From Fimenecus sp045593555 (lineage in GTDB: Bacteria; Bacillota; Clostridia; Oscillospirales; Acutalibacteraceae): a DNA stretch of 64,000 nt. The stretch covers positions 17,069 to 81,068 of the forward strand of contig JAZNWU010000029.1 in the NCBI GenBank assembly GCA_045593555.1, read 5' to 3'. This document shows positions 35,344 to 44,699 of the stretch, one piece after another. Under the pieces are notes generated by a model that saw only the letters and a list, made by a program, of their open reading frames with translations, searched no databases and had not been told where the DNA came from. Position 1 is the stretch's first letter, and every line of letters starts with the position of its first letter. A program made the position numbers and the translations under genes.

Positions 35344-35397
35344 CCCTCGATATAGAAAATCTTTTCTTTATTTTACCAAAATATGAGTATAATTTCC

Positions 35398-35426
35398 TTG
35401 ACATACTAAAATTATGCGTTTATAAT
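35398..35426 (+). promoter_or_regulatory. Promoter of the CHAP/LRR protein gene
   Basis: A consensus TTGACA (35398-35403), a 17-base spacer and TATAAT (35421-35426), followed by AAAAGGAG and ATG 35467. Confidence 0.85.
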
Positions 35427-35466
35427 TTATACTGTAGAAATATTTTGGTACAAAAGGAGAAAAATT

Positions 35467-38400
35467 ATGAAAACATCAAAGAAATCTCTATCAATCTTTA
35501 TTGCTGTTTGTTGTTTGATGGGTTGTTTAATTGTTCCGTCATCAGCTTACACAATACAGAATAATGGGTATGATGGAATATATATTAATATTGAATCTGC
35601 TCCTTATAAAACATTGGCTCAAGTTCCAACATGGGGACAGTATGCATACGGGACATCTGGTTGTGCTTGGTTTGCATCTGCAAGAGCCAGAGAACTCACT
35701 GGAAAAAATATACAAACAATTTGGAGTGGACAATCTTGGTATGATTCTGCGTATAGCAGTTATGGATTTAGCAGAGGTAGTACAATAAAAGCTAAGTCAC
35801 TTGTTTGCTATGCTAATCATGTTTCAGTTATTGAAAGAGTAAATGGTAATAATGTAATAATTAGTGAGGGCGGATATACTAAAGGAAACGCATCTACTGG
35901 ATATTGCATTATAAGAAGTACGACAATCAGTGAAATTCAAGCAGGTAATTCACTTACCGGTAATTTCTTAGGGTATGTGTATTTGGGGGTAAATGATATT
36001 TCTACTTACACAATCTCTTACAATGCTAATGGTGGTACAGGTGCACCTGCAAGTCAGACAAAGACTCATGGGGTAACATTGACATTGAGTAATACAGTAC
36101 CAACAAGAACAGGTTATACCTTCCTTGGGTGGTCAACAAGCAGTACAGCCACAACAGCAACATATTCGGCAGGTGGCAGTTTTACAGCAGATGCAAACAC
36201 AACACTTTATGCTGTTTGGAAAATTAACGAAGTCACAGGTACTTGTGGTGATAATCTAACTTGGTCGTTTAGTGAAGCTACCAATATTCTAACAATTTCC
36301 GGCACAGGAGAAATGAAAAACTATACACCCAGTTCGATGCCATGGAAAGATTATTGTTATAGAATACAAAGTGTAGTTATAAACAATGGAGTAACATCAA
36401 TAGGTAATTCTGCTTTCTATTATTGTGCAAACCTCACTAATGTAACACTCTCAAACAGTGTAACATCAATTGGCGAAAAAGCTTTTTATGACTGTGATAA
36501 ACTTGCAGATTTAATTATTTCTGATGGTGTTACAACGATTGGTTATGCCGCTTTCCGCGGTTGTGATAGTTTAACAAGTATTGTGATTCCGGATACTGTT
36601 ACATCAATAGATAATATGGCTTTTGCAGAATGTGATAAGCTGACAAGTATAAATGTAGATATTAACAATGATTATTTTTCTAACGATGCTTCCGGTGTTT
36701 TATTTAATAAAGACAAGACAGTTCTTATTCAATATCCCAACGGAACCGCAAAAACAACTTATACGATTCCAAAAAGCGTAACAACGATTGGTGGTTATGC
36801 TTTTTATGGATGTACAAATCTAAACAACATAATAATTCCTGATAGTGTAGCTATAATTAGCGATAGCGCCTTCAATTCTTGTACAGGTCTGACTAACATT
36901 ATAATTCCTGACAGCGTAAAGATAATTGGCTCCAATGCCTTCTATAAATGCACGGGACTTAATAATGTGACAATTTCAGATGGTGTAACAGAAATCGGCT
37001 CTCTTGCTTTTTATGCTTGCACAGGTCTTACATCCGTGTCAATCCCCGACAGTGTGACCACAATCGATACCGGCGCATTCAGCGGCTGTACAAACCTTTC
37101 CGACATATCATTTAGCGATAACTTAATTCATATTGGTAGTAGCTGTCTAGAGAATACAGCATATTATAATGAAGAATCAAATTGGACAAATGGAGTATTA
37201 TATATTGATAATTATTTGATAAAAGCAGACAAAACAATTGTTAGTGGAGAATATAGTGTGCATAATGGCACAAAGGTTATAGCCGATGGTGCATTTGAAT
37301 TCTGTGAAAATCTTACAGGAGTGACAATTCCAGATAGTGTAAAGACAATTGGTGACAATGCATTTTATAAGTGCGAAAAACTCTCAACAGCAACAATCGG
37401 AAAAAACGTTAAATATATTGGAGACTGGGCATTTAGATATTGTGATTTTACAGATATAATTATTCCAAACAGTGTAACAACAATTGGTGATTATGCATTC
37501 GGAAGTTGTAGGGAACTTACTGAAATTATTATTCCTGACAGTGTAACATCAATCGGTAGCGCAACATTTTCTGGATGTACAAATCTTACAAAGGCAACAA
37601 TTGGCAACGGAGTAACTGAAATCGGATATGATACATTTTATTTTTGTCAAAAACTTTCAAATGTTACAATCGGAAACAATGTAACAATTATTGGTCATAC
37701 GGCTTTTGATAAATGTATAAGTCTTACAAGCATTACGATTCCAAATAGTGTAGAAACAATTGGTATTTGTGCATTTTCTAATTGTGAAAATCTCGCAGAC
37801 ATAATACTTGGGCAAAATGTAACAGCTATAGGTCGAGGTGCTTTTGCAAATACTGCTTATTATAATGATGAAACAAATTGGGAAAATGGAGTTCTATACA
37901 TTGATAATTATTTGATAAAAGCAGACAATACACTTGCAGGCGATTACATTATTAAGGATGGAACAAAAACAACAGCTAGCGAAGCGTTTGCGTCATGCCA
38001 AGAACTCACCAATATAACCATTCCTAATAGCGTAACATCACTTGGTGGTGGTGCTTTTGACGGTTGTATAAATCTTAAAACCGTAATTATACCAAACAGT
38101 ATAACAACAATTAACAATCGAACCTTCTACAATTCTGATAACCTGTCAGATATTTATTATGTAGGAACAGAAAGTCAATGGAATAAAGTAGAAGTCTATA
38201 ATAATAACGATTTTAATAATAATCATAGCTTGTATAATGCGAAGATACACTATTGTGAAAGGGTTGAAGAAAAAACCGTAACTTGTGAGGAAAACGGATA
38301 CACAGAAGGAATCTATTGTCCTGATTGTGAGAAAATGATTACAGGTCACGAGACGATATTTGCTACTGGCCATAAATATAAGTCTGTTATAACAGAACCG

Positions 38401-38904
38401 ACTTGTACAGATGCTGGATATACAACATACACTTGTGTTTGTGGTGATACATTTACATCAAATACAGTATCTCCGATAGGTCACAACTATGAAAATGGAA
38501 TTTGTATAAACTGTGGTAGAACAGATACAACAACTCCAAGTGAGCCTGGAAATCCTGACACAAACTACACATTCAGTATTAAAGAACCTTCAACAACTAC
38601 AATCCGTCATAATGATAGTATCATTCTTCATATAAATGTTGATGGTGAACTTCCTGAAGGTTCAAGTATTGAGTGGAGTGTCAATAACAACAATTTCGAT
38701 GGTGGATATACTGAAGATGGTATGCAGTGCTTGATTACATCTAAAAACAATGGTTACACAACAGTTGTAGCTACTCTTTACGATGCGAATTATAATGTTA
38801 TTGCAACAGATAGCATTGAAATGCGTTCAAAAGCAGGTTTCTTTGACAAAATTGGTGGTTTCTTCCGTTCGCTCTTTGGTTCAACAAAAATTTATGATAA
38901 TTAA
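35467..38904 (+). CDS. Secreted CHAP peptidase-LRR protein
   Basis: A 1145-aa exported protein. Signal peptide residues 1-27 (SSA|Y). Residues about 35-175 form a CHAP-type cysteine peptidase/amidase domain with likely catalytic Cys66 (SGCAW), His118 (NHVSV) and Glu134. An InlB-type B-repeat (about 178-255, ending LYAVWK) and over twenty BspA-like LRR units (about 256-905) follow. After these come two Cys-rich repeats, an Ig-like domain and the tail AGFFDKIGGFFRSLFGS. It may cut peptidoglycan or a host/peptide bond while bound at the surface; that is inferred from domains. Confidence 0.85.
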   Translation: MKTSKKSLSIFIAVCCLMGCLIVPSSAYTIQNNGYDGIYINIESAPYKTLAQVPTWGQYAYGTSGCAWFASARARELTGKNIQTIWSGQSWYDSAYSSYGFSRGSTIKAKSLVCYANHVSVIERVNGNNVIISEGGYTKGNASTGYCIIRSTTISEIQAGNSLTGNFLGYVYLGVNDISTYTISYNANGGTGAPASQTKTHGVTLTLSNTVPTRTGYTFLGWSTSSTATTATYSAGGSFTADANTTLYAVWKINEVTGTCGDNLTWSFSEATNILTISGTGEMKNYTPSSMPWKDYCYRIQSVVINNGVTSIGNSAFYYCANLTNVTLSNSVTSIGEKAFYDCDKLADLIISDGVTTIGYAAFRGCDSLTSIVIPDTVTSIDNMAFAECDKLTSINVDINNDYFSNDASGVLFNKDKTVLIQYPNGTAKTTYTIPKSVTTIGGYAFYGCTNLNNIIIPDSVAIISDSAFNSCTGLTNIIIPDSVKIIGSNAFYKCTGLNNVTISDGVTEIGSLAFYACTGLTSVSIPDSVTTIDTGAFSGCTNLSDISFSDNLIHIGSSCLENTAYYNEESNWTNGVLYIDNYLIKADKTIVSGEYSVHNGTKVIADGAFEFCENLTGVTIPDSVKTIGDNAFYKCEKLSTATIGKNVKYIGDWAFRYCDFTDIIIPNSVTTIGDYAFGSCRELTEIIIPDSVTSIGSATFSGCTNLTKATIGNGVTEIGYDTFYFCQKLSNVTIGNNVTIIGHTAFDKCISLTSITIPNSVETIGICAFSNCENLADIILGQNVTAIGRGAFANTAYYNDETNWENGVLYIDNYLIKADNTLAGDYIIKDGTKTTASEAFASCQELTNITIPNSVTSLGGGAFDGCINLKTVIIPNSITTINNRTFYNSDNLSDIYYVGTESQWNKVEVYNNNDFNNNHSLYNAKIHYCERVEEKTVTCEENGYTEGIYCPDCEKMITGHETIFATGHKYKSVITEPTCTDAGYTTYTCVCGDTFTSNTVSPIGHNYENGICINCGRTDTTTPSEPGNPDTNYTFSIKEPSTTTIRHNDSIILHINVDGELPEGSSIEWSVNNNNFDGGYTEDGMQCLITSKNNGYTTVVATLYDANYNVIATDSIEMRSKAGFFDKIGGFFRSLFGSTKIYDN

Positions 38905-38912
38905 TTGAATAC

Positions 38913-38952
38913 ACAACAGTATGGCGAGGTCGTAAGACCTCGCTGTTGTTTT
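38913..38952 (+). terminator. Terminator of the CHAP/LRR protein gene
   Basis: ACAACAG and CTGTTGT outer stem with GCGAGGTC / GACCTCGC inside, followed by TTTTG. Confidence 0.85.
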
Positions 38953-38960
38953 GCTGTATT

Positions 38961-39103
38961 AATTGGAGTTTGTCGGGATGTTTTATGTCATTCTGAGGAG
39001 TGTAACGACGAAGAATCTCTGTTGGTTTTATCGTTCACTTTGGAAGAGATTCTTCGCTTCGCTCAGAATGACATACCAATTTATTCTCCTCGATAAATTA
39101 TAA
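38961..39103. repeat. Palindromic repeat, copy E (long form, inverted copy of C)
   Basis: The palindromic core (38986-39073) and both flanks match copy C in reverse orientation, through ATTTATTCTCC and CGATAAATTATAA at the right. It lies between the terminator of the LRR gene and the convergent gene at 39127. Confidence 0.85.
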
Positions 39104-39126
39104 CTTGTTGGTGTGTTTGCGATATT

Positions 39127-40167
39127 TTAATTTAGCAATTTTTCTGCAAATATTTTTGCAGATTCGGTGGCTTCGTCTGGGTTGGAATAGCCTTTTGTTA
39201 AATCATTATACTTATACCGTTCATCTCTGCCTTCATAAATGGATAAAATTGCTTTTTCAAGGAGTTTTTCTTCAACGGATAACAGAACTTCCACATTTTT
39301 GCTATTGAGTATGTCAGGGTTTGTAAGAAATCTTGATGCAGTTACTGTTTCAGTAGGCTCAAAAGGTAAAATATGGCTTTTATCAGAAATGCAAATTCCT
39401 GATTTTATAGTCGGGAAAATCAAAAATTGAAAGAATTCGTTATTGAAATATGATGGACTTGCCATTATTGGAATTTTCTCATCAATAGCATAGTTCTTTA
39501 TAACACCTGTAATGATTGAACCTAAAAATCCTGTTTCGTCAATAATATTGATTGTTTTTTCACAAAGGCTGAAAATAGTATCATAATGTGTGTGAAATCC
39601 TAACGGAGTAGGGGAGGAAAGTAAGCGAATTTCACCTTTTGCCTGAGTTTTTACAGGTTTCAGTTCTTTACTCTTGAATCGATGAACAAAATTGATAATT
39701 TTATCTTCATTAAGATATGGCGAAAGCTCATTGTGTAGTCTTTCCTTAACAAGTGATGCTTTTTTCAGCGTGTTGCAGGCTTCACGATAATGATTGTTTT
39801 CCTGTGCCTTATGAATCAGCACTTCACGAAGTAAATCTTTTGGATAACTCTTGTTTTCCACAACATTAAGTTGCTTTTCCCATATCCCGGGAAGTACAGG
39901 ACTTATTTTGTTGTATCCACCGTCGGACAGAATATATGCATTTAAGTTTTTTATGTAAATTCCGTCTGTTGACTCGTCATAAAAGGGATTAAAAAGTGTA
40001 ATATTATATCCTGAAAGATGTTTTGTCATTTCAGAGAAAAATATTGATTTTTCATAATCGTCACCATTAATTATGTAAACACACGCAGATGGGTCTTTTT
40101 TGTAAATTGTATTGTATGCACAGCAGTAACCTTTACTGCATAGAACACTCGAAAAATACTTTTTCAT
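39127..40167 (-). CDS. Protein of unknown function, degenerate two-domain ATPase-like
   Basis: A 346-aa protein whose layout resembles the clostridial PRK06851-type ATPases: two similar halves, each with a P-loop normally. Here the first half reads INGDDYEKS where the GxxGxGKS should be, and the second reads DETGFLGS, so ATP binding by Walker A is probably lost. The segment 'GIYIKNLNAYILSDGGYNKISPVLPG' occurs where the family has its conserved IPELxIAIVDGTAPH-like motif. The function is unknown, and the homology is tentative. No signal peptide. AAGATGGGGTGAT precedes ATG 40167. Confidence 0.55.
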   Translation of the reverse strand: MKKYFSSVLCSKGYCCAYNTIYKKDPSACVYIINGDDYEKSIFFSEMTKHLSGYNITLFNPFYDESTDGIYIKNLNAYILSDGGYNKISPVLPGIWEKQLNVVENKSYPKDLLREVLIHKAQENNHYREACNTLKKASLVKERLHNELSPYLNEDKIINFVHRFKSKELKPVKTQAKGEIRLLSSPTPLGFHTHYDTIFSLCEKTINIIDETGFLGSIITGVIKNYAIDEKIPIMASPSYFNNEFFQFLIFPTIKSGICISDKSHILPFEPTETVTASRFLTNPDILNSKNVEVLLSVEEKLLEKAILSIYEGRDERYKYNDLTKGYSNPDEATESAKIFAEKLLN

Positions 40168-40216
40168 TTTATCACCCCATCTTATACTATTCTATGCACA
40201 TAATTTTGTTAATTTG

Positions 40217-40245
40217 TTGACATTTAGGTGTAGGTGATATATAAT
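40217..40245 (+). promoter_or_regulatory. fba promoter
   Basis: TTGACA (40217-40222), a 17-base spacer and TATAAT (40240-40245). Confidence 0.85.
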
Positions 40246-40279
40246 ATTCGAGGAAATTTTTAAAGGAGTGTATTAAATT

Positions 40280-41146
40280 ATGCCATTAGTAAATGCAAAA
40301 GAAATGCTTACAAAAGCAAAAGCAGGTCATTACGCAGTAGGTCAGTTCAATATCAATAACCTTGAATGGACTAAATCAATTCTTCTCACAGCACAGGAAA
40401 TGAATTCTCCTGTTATCCTTGGTGTATCTGAAGGTGCAGGTAAATATATGTGTGGCTACAAAACCGTTGTAGGTATGGTTAAAGGTATGCTTGACGAGCT
40501 TAACATTACAGTTCCTGTTGCTCTTCACCTTGACCATGGTTCATACGAAGGTGCAAAGGCTTGTATCGAAGCAGGTTTCAGCTCAATTATGTTCGACGGT
40601 TCACATTATCCAATCGATGAAAATATCGAAAAGACAAAGGAATTAGTTGCAATTTGTGAAGAAAAAGGCCTTTCAATTGAAGCTGAAGTTGGTTCAATCG
40701 GTGGCGAAGAAGACGGTGTTGTTGGTGCAGGTGAATGTGCTGACCCTGAAGAATGCAAGATGATTGCTGACCTTGGTGTTACAATGCTTGCAGCAGGTAT
40801 CGGTAATATCCACGGTAAATATCCTGAAAACTGGGCAGGTCTTTCATTCGAAACTCTTGCAGCTGTTCAGGAAAAGACAGGTGCAATGCCTCTTGTTCTT
40901 CACGGTGGTACAGGTATTCCTGCTGATATGATTCAGAAGGCTATTTCTCTCGGCGTTTCAAAAATCAACGTTAACACAGAATGTCAGCTTGCATTCCAGG
41001 AAGCAACAAGAAAGTACATTGAAGAAGGTAAGGACCTTGTTGGCAAGGGCTTTGACCCAAGAAAGCTTTTAGCACCAGGTTGCGAAGCTATCAAGGCTAC
41101 TGTTCGTGAAAAGATTGAACTTTTCGGTTCAGCTAACAAAGCATAA
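40280..41146 (+). CDS. fba: Class II fructose-bisphosphate aldolase
   Basis: Zinc-dependent glycolytic enzyme joining or splitting DHAP and glyceraldehyde 3-phosphate. The 288-aa product has the catalytic/zinc region VALHLDHGSYEGAKACIEAG near residues 77-96, the second zinc His in a 'HGKYPENW' loop, and the zinc His of LVLHGGTGI near residue 212. Length matches class IIB enzymes. Strong promoter and AAAGGAG site; strong glycolytic codon use. Confidence 0.94.
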   Translation: MPLVNAKEMLTKAKAGHYAVGQFNINNLEWTKSILLTAQEMNSPVILGVSEGAGKYMCGYKTVVGMVKGMLDELNITVPVALHLDHGSYEGAKACIEAGFSSIMFDGSHYPIDENIEKTKELVAICEEKGLSIEAEVGSIGGEEDGVVGAGECADPEECKMIADLGVTMLAAGIGNIHGKYPENWAGLSFETLAAVQEKTGAMPLVLHGGTGIPADMIQKAISLGVSKINVNTECQLAFQEATRKYIEEGKDLVGKGFDPRKLLAPGCEAIKATVREKIELFGSANKA

Positions 41147-41261
41147 ATTGGTTCTTTTTCCGTTAGCCTTCCTCGCTTTCACCTCGCAGTATACCTGATA
41201 CAGCTTCGGTTCGGCGAGACTGCCTAACAAAAAAATAACTCAATTTATAATTATTGTTGTT

Positions 41262-41295
41262 AATACTGCGTGTCTATCGGCTCGCAGTATTTTTT
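41262..41295 (+). terminator. fba terminator
   Basis: AATACTGCG and CGCAGTATT form a 9-bp stem, then TTTTTT. Between the fba stop and this, 41163-41226 carries an imperfect GTTAG...CTAAC inverted repeat. Confidence 0.8.
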
Positions 41296-41362
41296 GTCTT
41301 TGCACTTGATACTAACCTGCTTTTTTGATAAAATATGTTTATCATATAAATGAGGTGTTTTT

Positions 41363-42508
41363 ATGCCAACAATAAAACTTTACGAAAATGATTCATATAT
41401 TAAGGATTTTACTGCAACTATTGTTTCTTGTGAAGAAAAAGACGGTGCATATCTTGTTGTATTAGACCAGACTGCTTTCTTCCCTGAAGGTGGTGGACAA
41501 GACGCTGATAAAGGCAAAATAGGTGATGCAGATGTTCTTGATGTGCAGATTAAGAATGAAATCATTTACCATAAGGTAAATAAACCTTTTGAAGAAAATC
41601 AAGAAGTGAAATGTCAACTTGATTGGGATATGCGTTTTTCTCGTATGCAGAATCACACAGGTGAACATATTGTTTCAGGTGTGATTCATAGCCTTTTCGG
41701 TTACAACAATGTGGGTTTCCATATGAACGATACTCTCATTACTCTTGATGTTGACGGTCCATTGACAGAAGACGATATCAAGGCAGTTGAACTGAAATCC
41801 AACAAGGCAATTTATGATAATAAATCAGTAAAAGCAATTTATCCCACAGCAGAGGAATTGCCCGATTACGATTATCGTAGTAAGCTCGATATTACCGAGG
41901 GTGTTCGTCTTATCGAGATTGAAGACTATGACCTTTGTGCTTGTTGTGCACCACACGTTGCACGAACAGGCGAAATCGGAATTATCAAGTTGATTTCTTT
42001 TATCCCATATAAAAAAGGTACAAGAATTGAAATGATTTGCGGTGCTTTGGCACTTGTTGATTATCAGAATCTTCATATAACAAATAAGTCGGTTATGAAT
42101 ATGCTTTCTGCCAAACGATTTGAAATCGCAGATGCAGTTGAGAGAATACAGACTGACCTTTCAACTGTAAGAGCTGAAAATAAAAAATTCATGGCTGATT
42201 TGGCTTCTCTTAAAATGGAAAAGCATATCAGCGGAAATACTGTTTGTGTATTTATTGACGGTGTTTCTTATGATGAATTGAGAAATTGCTCAAATGAGTT
42301 GATTGAAGAGTTTGAATACTGTTATCTTTTCTCAAATACAGATGCTGACAATTTCATTTATGTTGTTTCAAGTAAGACACAAAATGTCCGTGAAAATGTT
42401 CAGAATCTCAATAAAGCCTTTAACGGTAAAGGTGGCGGACGAGATACCTACGCACAGGGCAAAATCGTCGGCACAAAAGAAAGTATATTGGAATATCTTA
42501 TAAAATGA
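41363..42508 (+). CDS. Alanyl-tRNA editing protein, AlaX-L type
   Basis: A stand-alone trans-editing enzyme that removes serine or glycine from mischarged tRNA-Ala. The 381-aa product has the zinc motif HTGEH (about residue 97) and the second pair in CCAPHV (Cys/His, about residue 196), matching the AlaRS editing domain; the C-terminal region from about residue 260 with GKGGGR near residue 357 is a DHHA1-type domain. Length fits the long AlaX-L class. AGGTG precedes ATG 41363. Confidence 0.88.
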   Translation: MPTIKLYENDSYIKDFTATIVSCEEKDGAYLVVLDQTAFFPEGGGQDADKGKIGDADVLDVQIKNEIIYHKVNKPFEENQEVKCQLDWDMRFSRMQNHTGEHIVSGVIHSLFGYNNVGFHMNDTLITLDVDGPLTEDDIKAVELKSNKAIYDNKSVKAIYPTAEELPDYDYRSKLDITEGVRLIEIEDYDLCACCAPHVARTGEIGIIKLISFIPYKKGTRIEMICGALALVDYQNLHITNKSVMNMLSAKRFEIADAVERIQTDLSTVRAENKKFMADLASLKMEKHISGNTVCVFIDGVSYDELRNCSNELIEEFEYCYLFSNTDADNFIYVVSSKTQNVRENVQNLNKAFNGKGGGRDTYAQGKIVGTKESILEYLIK

Positions 42509-42611
42509 CCTAAAATCAATGAGTCCACTTTCCGTGGACTCGTTTCTAATTTGCGTGGGTTGTGAATTTTTACAGAAAATGATATATTATAAGTAGAAAA
42601 GGAGGATGAAT

Positions 42612-43463
42612 ATGAACAATATAAAGGTAGGACAGTTTATTTGTGAAAAAAGAAAAGCTTTAGGATTAACTCAACAGGAATTGGCAGAAAAACTACAAAT
42701 TACTAATAAAGCTGTTTCAAAATGGGAGACCGGTGACGGAATGCCGGATATTCAACTTTTATCTCCGCTTGCCAAAGAATTGGGAGTAACGGTTGATGAA
42801 ATTCTTAATGGTGAAGAAATTTCAAGGGAAGCAATAGTACCATCTGTCACATTGTCTTATCGTCATAATTTGCCTGTAGGTGTTGTTGTAACCTGTATTT
42901 TGGCATTTTGTGTTGCAATGTATAATGTTTTTCAAAGCTTCATACAGATTGTACAGTATACATATATCATTGGCTATGGTGAAACTCTATTGGAAAAACT
43001 ACCACATATGCTCATAAGTTTTGGCTATGGTACTTATTGGGCTTTAATATCAATAATTTTTATGTGTCGTGTACTTAATTTTTTTGATTACAGTTTTAAA
43101 ATAGAGAAGACATTGACAATTGTTGCATTTGTAGCAGGATTTGTAATGTTGTTCGCACAAGGGTTAGATTATTCTCCGATAAAATATGGTATGTTTATGT
43201 TTTCTTTTGCTTTGCTTTTGGGAACTTTTCACGGTTATCGTGTACCTCATAAGATATTCTATGGCTTGGCAATCCTTTTTACATGTATTTTCGGAGTGGT
43301 TAATATAGTGACTATAGTAGGTTATTATAAAAATCCTTCGACTGATGCAATTCAAATTTATTCAGTTGTAAGTCGGTTAGTAGAAGCACTTATATTCTAC
43401 ATTTTTTATGGTCTTCTTGAAAAATTTAGCAGTGAGTATGAAAGCGTAGATGAAAATGACTAA
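42612..43463 (+). CDS. XRE regulator fused to a membrane domain
   Basis: A 283-aa protein with an N-terminal XRE HTH (VGQFICEKRKALGLTQQELA and ITNKAVSKWETGDGMPD, residues 4-57) followed, after a short linker, by about six hydrophobic segments (residues 88-260). Such fusions are thought to sense membrane or transported signals. AAAGGAGG at 42598-42605 sits too close to the ATG at 42606 and suits ATG 42612. It is single-gene; target unknown. Confidence 0.8.
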   Translation: MNNIKVGQFICEKRKALGLTQQELAEKLQITNKAVSKWETGDGMPDIQLLSPLAKELGVTVDEILNGEEISREAIVPSVTLSYRHNLPVGVVVTCILAFCVAMYNVFQSFIQIVQYTYIIGYGETLLEKLPHMLISFGYGTYWALISIIFMCRVLNFFDYSFKIEKTLTIVAFVAGFVMLFAQGLDYSPIKYGMFMFSFALLLGTFHGYRVPHKIFYGLAILFTCIFGVVNIVTIVGYYKNPSTDAIQIYSVVSRLVEALIFYIFYGLLEKFSSEYESVDEND

Positions 43464-43467
43464 TTTA

Positions 43468-43498
43468 AAAGCCCCTCCGTGTGAGGGGCTAAAATTTT
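43468..43498. terminator. Bidirectional terminator
   Basis: AGCCCCTC and GAGGGGCT form an 8-bp stem with T/A-rich tails, between convergent genes. Confidence 0.85.
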
Positions 43499-43505
43499 GT
43501 CTTAC

Positions 43506-44531
43506 TTATTTAATTGTTGGGTTGTCAGGAATTTTCTGAACACCAAATTCATTTTTAAGTGCTTTATATTCTTTTGCTGTAATTGTAACAACTGAACCGT
43601 GACGAGGCTTTAAGTGGTCCATAGCAGTAATGTCACGATTAACTCGTTTGAAGTTTTCAAAGTCGTCTGTCTGCTGTGTATAGAAATGACCTGTACCGTA
43701 TTCGTCCATAATCATAACCCATTTGTCAGTTCCGTTGATGTTGTACATTGTACTACCTTCAACGCCGAAATAACCAAGAGATACGATTACAGGCTCTTCT
43801 GTGTCATAAGGTCCTGTAAGATTCTTTGACTTAACATAGGCAATTTTCTGTGTTTCGTCATATTTGAAATAGAGGTAATAATAATCGTTCTTTTCATTGT
43901 AAACGATGTCAGCATCAATACACTGAATACCTTCTTCCCAACGACCGTAAAGTGGCTTTGGTTCAGTTTCAAATGTCTTGAAATCCTTTGTATATGCGTA
44001 ATAGTGACCTGCAATATCATTTTCAGCAGTTGAGTGTGCCCAGTAAACCATATACATTTCTACTTCAGGGTCCCATATTGCCTGTGGTGCCCAAGCACGA
44101 GTTGTGTTTGTAAATTCGCCACCAAGTTCACGGATGTCAATTATTGTTTCGTCAGTCCAGTTGATAAGGTCCTCTGATTTCCATGTAACGAGAGCATGGT
44201 TAGATGTCCAACCAAGGTTTGCATCCATATCGGTTGCGATTATGTAATAGCAACCGTCCTGACCTTTAAGTATATAAGGGTCACGACAACATTCAGTACC
44301 TGATTTTTGGTCAATAATAGGCTTGTTGTCGTTGAGAGCCTGAAATCTGTAACCGTCAGAGCTTATTGCCATACTGATTCTCTGTTCTTCAACAGAATTT
44401 CCTGTGAAATAAACAAAAAGATAGGCATCTTTTCTCGATAATGCAGGATAAGCATAATCATTGAAAAGGAAATTGAAAAGGTTAAATGCTACCATAACAA
44501 GAGCAGTAATGTAACGAACAATTCTTAACAT
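43506..44531 (-). CDS. Membrane-anchored GH43-like beta-propeller protein
   Basis: A 341-aa protein. Residues 1-29 are a hydrophobic anchor or uncleaved signal. The rest is a GH43/62/32-type five-bladed propeller with the GH43 pattern CCRDPYI (Asp), DADI, and VEGS (Glu), so arabinan- or xylan-type activity is plausible. A paralog at 51150 shares the same motifs but lacks the membrane segment. No SusC/D or ABC sugar system adjoins. GGAGAATG precedes ATG 44531. Confidence 0.78.
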   Translation of the reverse strand: MLRIVRYITALVMVAFNLFNFLFNDYAYPALSRKDAYLFVYFTGNSVEEQRISMAISSDGYRFQALNDNKPIIDQKSGTECCRDPYILKGQDGCYYIIATDMDANLGWTSNHALVTWKSEDLINWTDETIIDIRELGGEFTNTTRAWAPQAIWDPEVEMYMVYWAHSTAENDIAGHYYAYTKDFKTFETEPKPLYGRWEEGIQCIDADIVYNEKNDYYYLYFKYDETQKIAYVKSKNLTGPYDTEEPVIVSLGYFGVEGSTMYNINGTDKWVMIMDEYGTGHFYTQQTDDFENFKRVNRDITAMDHLKPRHGSVVTITAKEYKALKNEFGVQKIPDNPTIK

Positions 44532-44598
44532 AAATCATTCTCCTTTGGTTTGTTTTGGATTATTATAGCACAAACCAAGAACCGATGTAAAGAAAAAA

Positions 44599-44685
44599 GT
44601 CATTCTGAACGAAGTGAAGAATCTCTTCTACAATTAATCTTTTAAATCAAGAGAGATTCTTCGTCGCTTTGCTCCTCAGAATGAC
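44599..44685. repeat. Palindromic repeat, copy F
   Basis: GTCATTCTGAAC and CTCAGAATGAC outer arms with inner AGAATCTCTT / GAGAGATTCT arms, between the GH43-like gene and the ABC operon end. Confidence 0.85.
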
Positions 44686-44699
44686 TTTTTATTATTCAC

